This document shows positions 42,428 through 54,060 of a DNA stretch of 64,000 nt, one piece after another. The translations under genes and the position numbers were made by a program. Numbering within the stretch: the stretch's first letter is position 1; the number at the start of each line of letters is the position of its first letter. The notes below the pieces were generated by a model. It worked only from the letters and a program-made list of their open reading frames with translations, searched no databases and was not told where the DNA came from. Origin of the DNA: Onchidella celtica (Eukaryota; Mollusca; Gastropoda; Systellommatophora; Onchidiidae); the NCBI GenBank assembly GCA_963931925.1, contig OZ007582.1, forward strand, positions 27,577,014-27,641,013. Reading direction: 5' to 3'.

Positions 42428-43362
42428 CAGCCCCACTCCTCCAAATTTTTACACCTCCTGAACCAGGAATCCCCAATTACGAGAATCCCATCAACTGCTC
42501 ATCAGGGCGAGAGAAACTTCCAGAAGAAATGGGAAGAGAAAAGAGTCGGGGATATCAGAGACAGAGTGGATTATTGCCCCTGGCCGCATGCCCCATCTCT
42601 GTCCTGTCTCTGGAGCTGTGGCATACGGTACAGATCCTGGATTTAGCGAAACACGACCCACGGCCATCAGATTGCAGAGCAGAGGGTTATTTTCTCTGTC
42701 TCACCCCCCCCCACCTCCACCCTCGGTACTCCCTCGCCCCCTTCCTCCTACGCACTCACACAATGGCTGGAAGTTCGATTGTGTATAATCAATAATTAGG
42801 TCATGATGGCGCCGCGCGTGCATGATGAACGTGTGTGGAGCAAGCCTGATATCGTTACCAAATGCATGAAAAGTCCTCATATATATTTTATTGTAACAGT
42901 GGAAAGTTGGGCCTTGCAGCCGATGGCACTCTCATTAGGAGAGAGATGGAGAGAGAGAGAGATATGGGTGTGGAACAAGGAAAGGAAATAGATTGTGTGG
43001 GAAGGAGAGAGGGAAAGAGACAGACGCACTGACAGACAGACCGACAGGCAAATTTCTGGCCAGTTTCCGAAAAATGTTTTTTTTCCGCCATGTTGGAAAC
43101 GAAAAGATTGTAGTAACCAATAACCTAATCCCGACAACCCCCCCCCCCCCTAAAACTCTCTAACATCATGTCAGTGTGCAAACAAAACGCGGTATGCTCG
43201 CATAGGGCAAATAGTCAGTCATCTTATCTCGTTATAATTGTGTAGCAACAGCTGAGCGGGAGGGTAAACTTGATATAATAATTATTATTATTTTCGAGAT
43301 GTGTCCGAAAAACAAGGTACAAACATTGACTAATGCAACATATTTATAATCACGATACAATT

Positions 43363-43860
43363 AAACCATTCCGCATATGTTACTACTCTGCTCCTTTTCC
43401 ACGACGTCACCACAATGATTGATGCACTTTTCCCAGCGATGCACTAGCGCATAAATACCTTCCTGGAAGAATGTGCCGTGAAGCGACTGTCGCCACCTTT
43501 GCACCGGTAAAAACAGCCACATCAGTGTTGAACCACTTTCCGGATACATGTCATTGAAAGAGCCCAAACAGATGATAATCTGAAGGAGCCAAGACAGAAC
43601 TATGCAGTGGGTGGGGTAAATCCTCCCCCAGCTGTAACGCTGGAAACTGCTCGATGGCGGTACTTTGACACCATTAATAATAATCGTTTTCTGTGCTCCC
43701 TGCAAAACAGTCGCGGCCGACCGGTCTTTCTCGCGGCCATCATACCCCGTTCTTGAAATAGACGTCGGGTGTTTCCAGGGGTTCCGCTTTTTTCATTTTT
43801 ATTGAAACGGGTCAGTGATAAAGCTATTGTGGCATGAGTCACCTTAAAGTCAGAATCAAA
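43363..43860 (-). pseudogene. Decayed mariner-family transposase remnant
   Basis: The minus strand encodes SLHGTFFQEGIYALVHRWEK followed by CINHCGDVVEK, the characteristic C-terminus of mariner/SETMAR-type transposases (..GI..LV.RWDKC....GDYVEK). Further 5' (43600-43860) out-of-phase pieces resemble the WKHP.S and TVL segments of the catalytic domain, but several stops and frameshifts separate them. It is a fossil of a cut-and-paste transposon; no inverted repeats were located. Confidence 0.65.
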
Positions 43861-44055
43861 GGTATTCAAAAAAGTTCTTGAAATGTGTGTTGAAGTTGAA
43901 GTGAGCATTTCGAAATTCACTTCTTTTTAGAGCCGTGCAAGGCACAACATCACCGTTGCTAACCTGAACTCAAGACTCCTAGCGCTGGTGTCAGTTTAAG
44001 CATCGGAGAGAGAGAGAGAGAGAGAAAGAAAGAGAGAGAGAGAGAGAGATGTATG

Positions 44056-45911
44056 CGTGTGTTTACGAGGTTTTTGCATAGATGGGAAAAGCGGAAGGGG
44101 GCAATGATAGAGATGCAAGGTTGTAAAATCTATATAAAAAACGCCACAACATAATTATTGTGCCTCGTCTGGAAATGAAATCTGTAGTTTTTCATCGTGT
44201 CAAATCAGATTCTGAGGAATCATCACTTCGGACTCCAGTGAATTCTAAACTCGTCTCGTTCAAGTCATATACATTTTTTTTTTTTTTTTAGACCTGATGG
44301 GATCGAAAAGCGGATCGTAATTGAAAACTGAGGACAATTATCTCCCATGCATATTCATGAACCTCATGGGAATTGGGAGGGCATCATGACCCAGATCTGT
44401 GAGCCGAGAGATTAGGGGAACTTCTAGAGCTTGGCGTGACATAATAAAATTTGTCGAGATCTGGAATAATTGAGATGACCTCGACGCCACTCGACGTCCC
44501 TGAAAAAAAAGGGGGGGAGTGGAGATTAATTTGTTGCAGCATCGTGAGCCATCCATTTATCCGTCCATCCATCCATCCACCCACCCATTCATCCGTCCAT
44601 CCATCCATCCACCCACCCATTCATCCATCCATCCGTCCGTCAGTCCATCTGTCCACCCATCCGTCCGTCCATCCATCCGAACACCCATCCATCCATCTAT
44701 CCATCCATCCGAACACCCATCCATCCATCCATAACAATAATCTCAGTTTCTATCTACTGACAAGAGCACCCCACAATGACCTTTGAACAGACATTCACAC
44801 TGAAATAATCAAAGCCGTCCACCTTAAAGTTCTTCTATTCCCGAGTGCGCCCTTCCTCATGCACGGTCAACAACGTAATTGTCCACAAATAATAGATAGA
44901 TTCAAATCAAACACTCCTGGCCAACGATTTTCTGGCACACATAAAAATGACAACCAATCCGTGAAAGCAGTGTTTGTGTTGTCAAAACACAAAGCTGGTG
45001 AAAACAAGCCTGCTGTTTGATTCAGCATGATTATTGATTTCTTTAGTTTGCAGGTAATTGGCTTCGTGTTCATTGAAATTGCATTTACTCTTTTGAACAC
45101 CCATTCGCTGTTATTCATAATGTCAAAATAAGAATCAAATTATTATCCCAAGAGGGAAATTTGTTTTCACAGCGTTTAGCAGCACACTTTGTGTGTTATT
45201 ACAATGCCTTTTGTCACAAATCAATAACAGACGTAACGCATGAAATAGTATGGAACCTTAGGCGTCTAGGTCTCACGTATCATCAATGAAACACAGAATT
45301 TTATCACTGGGCTGCAGTTCCCACAAGAACTCAAGGGGAGAAAAATTATTTTCAGTAATTTCTACAATATATATTAAATCAACCAAATGATCCACGAAAC
45401 CCTCTTAATTATGCCCCCAAGAACAAATTCTCACAAAATCTGAATTTTCCCACAAGCAGAAATGGGGGACGGGACCTGGAGGGTTAACAACATCAGTCTG
45501 GCTACAACGCCCTGTTTTGGGCGAAATAATGCTAAAAATGATTTGTTACATCCTCATAGTGTAAATAGATTATAATCGAACGGTACAATTTTTTTTATTT
45601 TTTCTTGGAAAATCGCAAAACATATACATGTGTAATAAACATTGCCTGTACCCGATTTAAACAGTACCACGTCATGTTGCCGACATAAATGCTAAAGCAA
45701 TCGGTAATCGAGCGCTGCACAGATGGTTGGACTATCAGTGGTTTAAAGTTCCCGGTACGTCTATTTTACTTCCTAGTTTGTGTGAAGGCCCGTTCAAAGA
45801 TGGTAATGGTTTTAGGTCTTTATCTTTAGGACTTTCGCTGCTTTTGGCATTTACATCTCCCGTTTTTTGTTTTTATTTATTTTTTAAATATTTTTTTGTT
45901 CATGTTTTTGG
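44056..45911. other. No gene recognised apart from the CATC array
   Basis: AT-rich; nothing coding. Confidence 0.55.
44554..44735 (+). repeat. (CATC)n microsatellite, interrupted
   Basis: Tandem CATC/CACC/CGTC with several interruptions (gaacaccc, ttcatc). Confidence 0.93.
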
Positions 45912-46172
45912 AGTACTTTTTGTGGTAGGGATGTTTTTTTTTTTTAATTTTGCCTGGGTAACCGGCCTTTTTTTTTAGGCCTGCTCTTCTCGACGTTCCG
46001 CTGCCATGGTATCGTTAACATGCGCAACGTACACACGGGCCCTCCGAGTTTATCTTCCCTATCTGAGGACAGGATAGGTGCTCGATCCTACCTACCACAG
46101 GATCAGGGACAGGGATTTTCCCCCTAAATTCCAACATGCCTGCACCTTGCCTCTAGACGACCGTATTTCCTA
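45912..46172 (-). mobile_element. tRNA-headed SINE, copy 4, head deleted
   Basis: The body on minus is well conserved (cgagcacctatcc, cccgtgtgtacgttgcgcat, gcagcggaacgtcgagaaga) and the tail is ccctaccacaaaaagtactc. The tRNA head has lost the B-box region: ggtctagaggcaaggtgcag jumps directly to gcatgttggaattt. One tail unit only is present, unlike copy 3. Confidence 0.78.
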
Positions 46173-46826
46173 AAGACGGTAATGGGGCCGAGGCCAGGTG
46201 GGAAATGTAGGCCCCCATTTCAAAATGCTCGTCAGGTAATTCTGTCTTTTTAAGATTCTTCTTTCTAGCTGAAATATTTTGTGCGACTGGGCCCCTGGTG
46301 ACTCTTCTTATAATATCAAATTGTTAGAAGTATAGGCCAGACCTGGATGCTGGGGGCCTGATACTTGATAGTAATATTAGACTTGAAGTAGAGCTTGTTT
46401 GTTTTAAAAAAAAAAAAGGGGGGGGGGTTACCAAACAAAGTTAGATCTACCTTGCATTGAACTAATCAACCGATATTTGGATAAAGTCACTGGTAAAAAG
46501 CTATGTGTTTTGCTTAGCATGTAAACTTGCAGTGTAATGACTAACCCATCTAGATCTAAGATAGTGTGGTCTGAAGAGACAAGTGAGAAATGACTCGGGA
46601 TCAAGATGGCACCTAAGGTCATTCAATTCATACTTATCGTATCTCTAGGACAGATTCCTGATGGTATTGTTGACATGCTGTGTCATCTTCTACATTCGTG
46701 CGTGACAAGCGCTTGCCGGAAAAAGTTCAGGAATTTTTTTGTGTGGCCTGGTTCCATCCCTGCAAACTCATATTAAAGCCCTTCAGCATGTAGACCCGTA
46801 GACTGCCCATGTCTGGTATAATGAAT

Positions 46827-46922
46827 GTTGTAAGGGGACCGTAGTGTAACTGTAAAGCCAAATGGAGAAAATACTGAGTTGTGTTCATTATTCAGCAATG
46901 TAAAATTCTACGCGCTTAACAG
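46827..46922 (+). mobile_element. Family-A MITE, copy 4
   Basis: gttgtaaggggaccgtagtg, then taactgtaaagccaaatgga and gaaaatactgagttgtgttc; right end degraded. Confidence 0.75.
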
Positions 46923-47117
46923 CCTTAGTTGATATCACCAGGTAGTCGCATTATGAAATTGACGAGTTCCGAATGCGTTGGGATTGAAATATCGATCATC
47001 GGATGGTTCGATTATCGACAGGACCCTGATAAAACACCTTCTTAAGCCCCGTCCCATCTGTCACGGTATTTATTTTTTGGCCCTACCGTCGCGTTCCGTT
47101 GTGTGTGTGCTTTGATG

Positions 47118-47232
47118 CGTCAGAAAACATATCTAGTGCTGGTATGAAGCCTAAGGGAGTCTCAGAAATTAACCCCTAGTGGAACACGTTGGTCTTCAGG
47201 CAAAGTGCTCGCCTCTCATGCCGAAGGTACCG
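47118..47232 (+). repeat. 115-bp exact direct duplication (copy 1)
   Basis: Identical to 49016-49130 over 115 bp as printed (cgtcagaaaacatatctagt through gccgaaggtaccg). It includes 62 bp of non-SINE sequence plus the first 53 bp of the SINE head. Confidence 0.93.
47180..47232 (+). mobile_element. tRNA-headed SINE, copy 5, head only
   Basis: Only the head is retained (gtggaacacgttggtcttca through gccgaaggtaccg). The sequence then changes to unrelated bases where copy 6 continues into the B box. It is part of an exact 115-bp duplication with 49016-49130. Confidence 0.75.
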
Positions 47233-47639
47233 TGGTTGACGCGTGGAGTTACGTAGAGTCAGAGTTTGGAGATGTCGCGCTCATGTGAAGAACACACAAC
47301 ATATTGTCGCTGGCCCTCTCACGAAACTGCAAAAAGGAGAAGAACATAATATTTATACAGGAAAAAAACAACAACAACTGTTTGACTTCAGATGACAGTT
47401 TATTCCTTATCCTCAGTATGTTTTAGTGGGTGATTGGTGGCCGCTTCTGGTAGGGTTTCCTTCTGCCTTATCGTTCTGTTATTATTCTGTCGATCGACTT
47501 GGTTTTTTTCCTGGTACCATATGGTCGTTTTTGTGTTGACCTGCTTTCTCTTGGCTCAGCCTCAGACCGTGGGGTCAAATTGGGTTTTGTTTGCACGGTG
47601 AATTGCGCGGAATTGTTTAGGGTGGAGGCGCATTAGACA

Positions 47640-47815
47640 AGCCTGTTTAGCGTCATGTATTGGCTCAGTACGCGAGAGCTCTCTTTCCGCCAGCCGACTC
47701 AAGCTGGTTTTGATGCGCCTTGAATTAGTGAGACAGCCCTGTTTCAGTCTGGCCAATGCACGAGGTCTGGTTAACTCCTTAGTTCACACGTCAAACTAAA
47801 ACCCAGACAAAACGG
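47640..47815 (+). repeat. Diverged dispersed repeat, copy 1
   Basis: Shares with 61930-62122: gcgagagctctctttccgcc, gccgactcaagctgg, agtgagacagccctgtttca, gtctggccaatgcacgaggt and a gtcaaactaaaacccagac end. Order and spacing are conserved. Class unknown. Confidence 0.75.
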
Positions 47816-47837
47816 TTTTTACCCAGTGTGTCACCAG

Positions 47838-48008
47838 CCTTAGGGTTGAAACAGACCAAGGCGGCTGTAGGCGCCAAACTTATGCATCACACTAAAACAC
47901 TACTCATTGCCCATACCGCGCCGGCGTGTTAGTGTGATGCATAATAATTAGGCGGCGAGCTACCAGTTTGGTGCCTACACCAGCCTTTGTCTGTTTTATC
48001 CCTTAGGG
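47838..48008. mobile_element. Foldback element F5
   Basis: The left is ccttagggttgaaacagacc, aaggcggctgtaggcgccaa, tatgcatcacactaaaacac. The inverted right is ccctaagggataaaacagac, aaaggctggtgtaggcacca, tatgcatcacactaacac. The right arm carries 24 extra bases. The element abuts TTAGGGTTAGGG-like sequence at 48003-48014. Confidence 0.82.
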
Positions 48009-48014
48009 TTAGGG

Positions 48015-49015
48015 CTAGGGCTAGGAACAGCGTACCCTGTAAACTTCGAGGGTGCGCGGCTACGCAGTCGCTGTATTGTGGCGGCGCGCATCAAAATGTT
48101 GCCTTTTATTTTAATTTACAAAATCCGATTGTTTTGGCCACTGTACATTTCCGTCACTTAAAATATTTGTGTTCAAAGCATCGAAAGTACCGGTCAGTGG
48201 TTTTGAAAAGCTAGAGGGGATGTTGGTCAGGAACAGGTTTATCTAATTAGCCACAACAGCCTTATCACTGGGGACTTCACCACAACACCATTTCAGACAA
48301 TTTGCCTTAAGTAAAGTTGGTAACAAAATCCTATTGTGGTCGTTTGGGCTACATGGCCCAAGTGGTGGGATATTTAGGTCAAGATAACTCGGGATGGCCG
48401 CACTTGGTGTAATGCCCTGTTCTATACCACTTTTTCACTCTGTTTGTTGTCTGTCTAGTCAGTGTCTGGACATTAAGTGACAGTCTTCACGTGGGTGTGA
48501 GCAGTCCACTCACAAACCGATGCTCCCAGACCAGACAATGTTGGGTCACACAGGCAGTCTCAGCCCACGTCCATCAGTGGATTTTAGACATACCAAAACA
48601 CATCGATGGACTTTGCCATAAGTATTGGAAAAGCTTTGCCGGATAGTCGTCTAGACAAACCCATTTAACTCTTGGAAACCCGGCAAATAACGGGGTCGGG
48701 GGCCAGTCTGTAATTTTTGCCAACTTATCTATCTCTTCTACAAACGAAGTTTTTTTTTGTCCATCCACTGAAGTCAGGTATCAATTTCAAATCTCATTTT
48801 GTAGAAAAAGTTGTGTTTTGAGGTATTCCAGCTGAGTCCCCCCCCCACCCCTCCGAAAAAGAAAACAACAAAAACAGATTCCACTCCTCGGGTGAAGTGA
48901 GCTCAGAATTATTCAGACTTACTGGCTTTGTCTTCGTATTATGGGTTTGAGACGTTAATTAATAGTGAAATGATAGAGACAGATATATATGTATATTATA
49001 TGTTTTACTCCGGCT
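48015..49015. other. No gene recognised
   Basis: A possible single piggyBac-like end (ttaactcttggaaacccgg, 48665) with no partner seen. Nothing else. Confidence 0.5.
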
Positions 49016-49130
49016 CGTCAGAAAACATATCTAGTGCTGGTATGAAGCCTAAGGGAGTCTCAGAAATTAACCCCTAGTGGAACACGTTGGTCTTCAGGCA
49101 AAGTGCTCGCCTCTCATGCCGAAGGTACCG
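49016..49130 (+). repeat. 115-bp exact direct duplication (copy 2)
   Basis: Partner of 47118-47232. Here the sequence continues into a complete SINE. Confidence 0.93.
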
Positions 49131-49372
49131 GGTTCAACTCCCGGCCGGCGCAGGCATGTTGGAATTTGGGGGAAAATTTCTGCCCTTGATCCTGTGGTAG
49201 GTAGGATCGAGCACCTAGCCTTCTCGGAAAAAGGACGAAAAACTCGGAGGGCTCGTGTGCACGTTGCGCAAGTTAAATACATTAGTAGTTGGAAATCGAG
49301 AAGAGCACGTCTAACTAGGCCCGCGCCCGGGGGTAAAATTTAAAAAACAATCTAATCCCTACCACCCCCCCC
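49076..49372 (+). mobile_element. tRNA-headed SINE, copy 6
   Basis: The head acacgttggtcttcaggcaa is followed by GGGTTCAACTCCC (B box, 49129-49141), the body (gcatgttggaatttggggga, gtaggatcgagcacctagcc, gttggaaatcgagaagagca) and a ctaatccctaccacccc tail. The 62 bp upstream of the head is also duplicated at 47118, so it is not simple unique flank. Confidence 0.83.
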
Positions 49373-50173
49373 CCCACACACACAAATCCAGAACAAAAAA
49401 AGAAAGAAAAAGAGAGGTGCACATGCCAAGGGCAGAGATCTTCCTTAAACGAAGACCTTGACACAAATATTAACCGCCAAATCACCAGAACTCAACACAT
49501 GAATACTGGGCGCAAAAGTGCAGGCCTGTCTTGAAGAAGATGTAGAGTGTGCACCAAATGATTAAAGAGTCGAGATCTATGATTACCATTCATCTTCCAC
49601 AGTAATCCGGATAAAAGGTTTGATTGATTACACAGAACCATACCAAAATAATATGTGATCAAACAAAATAGTGTAATTTTGGGCTGGTATCGATTTCTGG
49701 ATTTCCGACGGTATGAAATATGCAAACTATACCGATGTTTTAACTTCCACCGATTTTAAGGGGATGTTATTCCTATGTTCAGGGGACATAATTCTGATTT
49801 CCGTTATGTTCTTGTGCCAGGAAGTAAATGTTCTGTTGTGGAACTTATCATTTGTTAATGAGCTCCACCGACAACGTTGAAATAATATCCGACTTCTGTC
49901 TTTGTTTCACAATGTCGGTTGTCTCAGTCCCCCATCCCCCTTTTTTCCACCCCTCCAACTCCATTTTCTCCCTGGTGTGATAACATCCACTTGTCTATGA
50001 ATTTGCCATCTTATCAATACACGATCAAGCGCTAGCAATCTGGCATGTGTATCAGCGAGATGTCCAAGATATGGTTACTTTCACACGTGTCTGGCCACGG
50101 GAGTCGAAAGGCGGCTGACATGTACAATGCTAAATTACATAATATTCTGCCCGATGTCACCGAACGCATAATG

Positions 50174-50505
50174 TGACACGTTGGGCTGGCATTTTTCTCA
50201 TATTTTCCTCTCCCTGATCCTATGGCAGGTGGGAAGGCTCGAGCACCTAGTCTTTTCGGAGAAGGACGGAAAACTCGGATGCACGTTAAAGATACATTGG
50301 CAGTTGGAAATCGAGAAGAGCAGGCCTAACACGGCCGCTGCCATGGGCAAAGTTAAAGAAAAATAATCCCTACCACCATCCTTCCCTCCAAAGAAAAAAA
50401 AAAAACACCGACCGGCGCTGCACTGTGGCGACGGCGTGTCTGCTCCAGTTGTAACTGTACTGCAATGACACTAAGGCAAATTTCCCAAATCGGGTCAAAG
50501 AAGTA
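50174..50505 (+). mobile_element. tRNA-headed SINE, copy 7, internally deleted head
   Basis: The start of the head (acacgttgg) joins directly to the body (ctccctgatcctatggcagg), so the B box is gone. The rest is long: gttggaaatcgagaagagca, a taatccctaccaccatcc motif, an A-run, then the 3' domain caccgaccggcgctgcactg and acactaaggcaaatttccca. It shows that the ccctaccac motif is internal to the longest form of the element. Confidence 0.8.
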
Positions 50506-51369
50506 TACAGATGTAATAATAATAGCAGATAATACATGTCATTGTAATAATAGCACATCAGTGTCAGCTCCTGTGCTATTCCTTTAATGCGGTTACAACC
50601 AGGAAAGCCAGAACCAAAGGCTGTGGCAGCTCTCTGATGATGTCTGATGTAGCCGTCTCTGGTTGTGTGACAGCTGGTCTCCCCTGGGATGCTCTGGTGC
50701 CCAGCACACATCCATGCAGTGCCAAACATTCAAAGACAGAGCGATGGTATAGTCTCTGGGGAGAGGCCGTGGAGATACATGCAGCAAGATATAAATCTTG
50801 GAACTTCGTTGTTGTTTTTTTCACTCTTGTCTGTATTCCGTGGATACTCGAAGCTTTAGCCAAGAGGTCTGTGGAACGAAATCCCCACTTATATTGAATC
50901 GAAATTTCATTAGGCACCCCATGGGGACGATCTAAGTAATATTTGGGTGAACACACCTAAACCATATTGTGGTTTAGATGTGTTCCGCAAGGGAAAAAAT
51001 TAAGTGTGCACATTCTTTATCACACACGTTTATCTTTTCGGATGTTTTGTTACACGGTAGTGCTGCATTGTTTCGTCGTCCAAAGAATTTCATTTCCACT
51101 TCTGTATTAAAAAAAAAAAAAGACACCAAAAAACATCCTTCTCTTTGGGTGAACGAATCAAATATTCCGTCCCTGGCACCATTTACATTTCATTTTCGCA
51201 TAAAATTAAAACACAGTTTAGACACAAATGTGCAATATTTAAAATGACAAATTGGTTATTTGTGATTGAATTCTATACTAGAACTTTCATGCAAAACAAC
51301 AACAGCAACAACAGATTTTCCGCTGACTGTGCGTAACCGAGTGACGAGCTTCAGCTCTGGTCTCAGTGC

Positions 51370-52460
51370 CTACAGGGAGAGAAAAGTCATTTCTTGCATG
51401 CTGAATTGATGATGCTGTTTGGACCAACGTTTGTCTCTGTGTTGGCAGTTCTGTCTGTCGGGGCTTGAGGAGGGGACGGGAATACGTGGAGCACGACAGA
51501 ACTTGTGGAACAGCGTGGTCGTTCTCGCACTGCGCTCTGTGGTCATTCATAGATTTATCTGTGGGAGAGAAATCTTGCCGTCCTGTTTTTGCATGTTACA
51601 TTGATGGTATTATTATAGACGTGGATGTTTGCATCTGTGTTGGCTCTCGTGTCTGGCGGGACATGGGGAGGGGGTGAGAATTTGGAAAGGCACGGTTGTT
51701 CGTGCTTTGTACTCTGGGGACACTCACAGATTCAGATAATGGAGATAAATGGTGTCGCCCTTTCTTGCATGTGACACTGATAACGCTATGTAGACACCGG
51801 TGTTGGCGTCTGTATTGGCGCTTGCGTCTGATGGGGCATGGGGGAGGGAGGCGAGAACATTAACCTTGGAACAGCATGGTCGTTTCTGCATGCAATGTAC
51901 TGTGGGGACACTCACAGATTTAGATAATGGAGATAATATTAATGGTGTCGTCCTTTCTTGCATGTGACATTGATAGTGCTAATAGACATCAGAGTTGGCA
52001 TATGTGATGGAGTGTGTCTGACGGGGCATAGCGCGCCCGGGGGAAAGGGTTGAAGGGGGGGGGGCGTACCTTAAGAACGGTAGAAATACTGAAACATTGT
52101 GGCAATACTTCACGCTGTGTGAACATTAAGGGCATGGTGCGTCTTCGCTGGTTTCCGTCTATCAAAATAGTACGATAGTGACGTCACGAGATTGTGTTTC
52201 AGTGAAATCCAACTAGTTGGCTCGTGCGCGAGGTATCAGTGAAACTGAATGTCTTGACATCACCATCCAATCAGTTGGCCGCTGAAAATGGGCCGGTGTG
52301 CGCCTTGTCTTACAGCTTTAGCCAAGGAAGAGAAATCCCGTCTTTTTCTTGGCATGTTATATCCCTTTAATGGCGATGCCGGTGTTTGTCCCTGCAGTAG
52401 GCGCTTGTGTCTCATTCGCACTCCTTTTCCTTCTGTATGCCCACCTACAGTTTGCACTAG
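51370..52460 (+). repeat. Tandem repeat, 176-195-bp units, five copies
   Basis: The anchor ttcttgcatg (or close) occurs at 51391, ~51586, 51762, 51955 and ~52345. Each is followed by a short run, a gtgttggc..ct segment, a gtctg.cggggcatgggg segment, gcatggtcgtt and ggggacactcacagattta. The wider gap before unit 5 is caused by the family-B MITE at 52160-52290. Units are diverged, so the array is old. Confidence 0.82.
52160..52290. mobile_element. Family-B palindromic MITE, copy 3
   Basis: gtgacgtcacgagattgtgt, a ttggctcgtgcgcgaggtat centre and atgtcttgacatcaccatcc, then aatcagttggccgctg. It splits unit 4 from unit 5 of the ~190-bp tandem repeat at 51370-52460. Confidence 0.75.
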
Positions 52461-52549
52461 ATCTTGTGGGCGGCTGGCAGACCAGTACTCTGAAATTCTA
52501 TCTATCTGGCCAATAACCAAATAAGCCTCCCAATAATAGACCTGGGGCG

Positions 52550-52655
52550 CATGAACCGATTTTGATTGACCAACTAGTTTGATAGTACAGTTAGGACATC
52601 GAGTTGTAAGTGCGCATTGGCCGATTTTTTCAGTGGAGACGCCACGACATTTGAA
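52550..52655. mobile_element. Family-B MITE, copy 4 (diverged)
   Basis: gattttgattgaccaactag, then a gtgcgcattggccgat segment and acgccacgacatttg. The order is that of family B but only about half the positions hold. Confidence 0.5.
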
Positions 52656-53372
52656 AGACATTAAGTAAAAACCGTACTCTTTTCCTGTCAATTGGTGACT
52701 TATGCCTTTGTGATTCTATTGGATACTTACATTTTCCTAGATCCTATTGGCGCATTTCATTTTTCTATAAGGGGGTATTACAGTCGACTCCACATAAAAT
52801 GAAGTCGCTTAATGTGATGTTGTTTGCAGCATCGCTAAGCAGGACCGGTCCCTATCAGAAGTACCTCTTTTAGAAGCAGAGGAAAGTGAGACACGCCAGT
52901 TTGGTCATTGTTCTAGCTGTTGCATATTGTTTACACGACGACACGAGGGTCTTAATGGCTGTCTCTCTGTCTCAACAGGTCTAAGTTACAACAACATAGA
53001 GTAGAAGCTTGATCTCTGTGACCGTAGTTGGGATACTGTGCGAGCACAGAGTACCTCAGTAGGTGAGTACTTAAATAGTGGGGAATGTATGTGGAAGAAG
53101 TCATTCTTTTCCTTCACTCCTTCCTACCTCTCCTCTTTTTGTTCGTTGGTCGTGTCTTATTCCAGGATTCTAGTGACATATGTGAGTGTGCATGAGAAAA
53201 CCCACAATATGTCGAAAACATGACATTTTGAGTTCTGTACATATAATAAAAGACAAGACATTTCTGATAAATTGAAGTCAGTGACACCCCTAAAACAAGA
53301 TTTTGAGAAAACGGCATTTAATCCTAAAAGTGGCAATAGCTAATTGACCCATTAATATTGGAGTGATTGCTG

Positions 53373-53480
53373 TTAGGAGACCGTAGTCTAATAACTAAGC
53401 CGGTGTAGCGATCATAGTGAGTAGTGTTCACTGCTCATCTACAGTTTACCCTGTAACATGCCACGGTCCCCTAAACAACA
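53373..53480 (+). mobile_element. Family-A MITE, copy 5
   Basis: Intact ends: gttaggagaccgtagtctaa and, inverted, gttgtttaggggaccgtggc. It serves as the uninterrupted reference for the neighbouring split copy. Confidence 0.8.
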
Positions 53481-53592
53481 GCCAAGTCGGAATTTTTGGA
53501 TCTTGTTAGGAGACCGTAGTCTAATTACAAAGCCTTTATAGAGATCATAGTGAGTAGTGCTCACTGCTCGTCTACAGTTTACCCTGTAACAT

Positions 53593-54060
53593 TGCCCAGC
53601 ATCTACACCATCTTGATGCAGGCCACGTAGTTCGCATGCCAGACTACCGGCTCCCCAAAAAACTGCTGTACGGCGAACTCGAACACGGCAAGCGCTCCCA
53701 TGGAGGCCAAAAGAAGCGCTTCAAAGACACCCTGAAAGCTTCTCTGAAGGCCTTCAACATCAGCCACGACACATGGGAGGTCACCGCAATGGACAGATCA
53801 AAATGGCGTTCAGCTGTCCACAAAGTCGCCAAACTCAGTGAAGCAAACAGAACCGCTGCAGCAGAGAAACGCAGACAGGCCAGGAAATGTGCCAGCAAGC
53901 CCCCGACATCCCTCTCCATCCCATGCCCACACTGCGCCAGAACGTTCCAGGCTCGAATTGGTCTGATTAGCCATCTGCGCACCCACAAAACCCAATCCAC
54001 CTACCCCCCAGGATGACTAGATGGTCCTCGTCGATTCCGACGGACGAACCACACACACAC
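53593..54060 (+). mobile_element. 5'-truncated LINE 3' end with 12-bp target-site duplication
   Basis: The insertion is flanked by accctgtaacat at 53581-53592 and again at 54061-54072. It ends in an (AC)n tail (54050-54060). It interrupts the second of two tandem copies of the family-A MITE: the MITE sequence before 53592 continues at 54073 exactly as in the uninterrupted neighbour copy at 53373-53480. This gives an unusually clean pre-insertion site. Confidence 0.9.
53612..54016 (+). pseudogene. LINE ORF2 C-terminal fragment with C2H2 zinc finger
   Basis: The fragment reads LDAGHVVRMPDYRLPKKLLY, then GELEHGKRSHGGQKKRFKDT, a WEVTAMDRSKWRS segment, and a terminal finger C-x2-C-x12-H-x3-H (CPHCARTF...ISHLRTH). 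It matches the order of motifs at the end of the LINE ORF at 3904-7119 (GHLHRM, GEL, RGRP..RFKD, W....DRS.WR, finger). The last ligand here is His where the 7.1-kb copy has Cys. Everything upstream of the RT tail is missing. It is a dead 3' fragment with no internal stop in the ~134 codons left. Confidence 0.88.

Noticed and set aside
46615-46746. Exon-like stretch after tatcgtatctctag
   Set aside because: Open in one frame for ~40 codons but with no donor, no homology and mixed composition.
49076-49150. tRNA gene
   Set aside because: The A- and B-box-like head continues into a conserved ~300-bp body repeated seven times in the window; the anticodon-arm pairing is not convincing. It is a SINE head.
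52791-52870. Possible Tc1/pogo terminus (cagtcgactccacataaaat)
   Set aside because: Resembles pogo/Tigger ends but only one end was found, so no element can be drawn.
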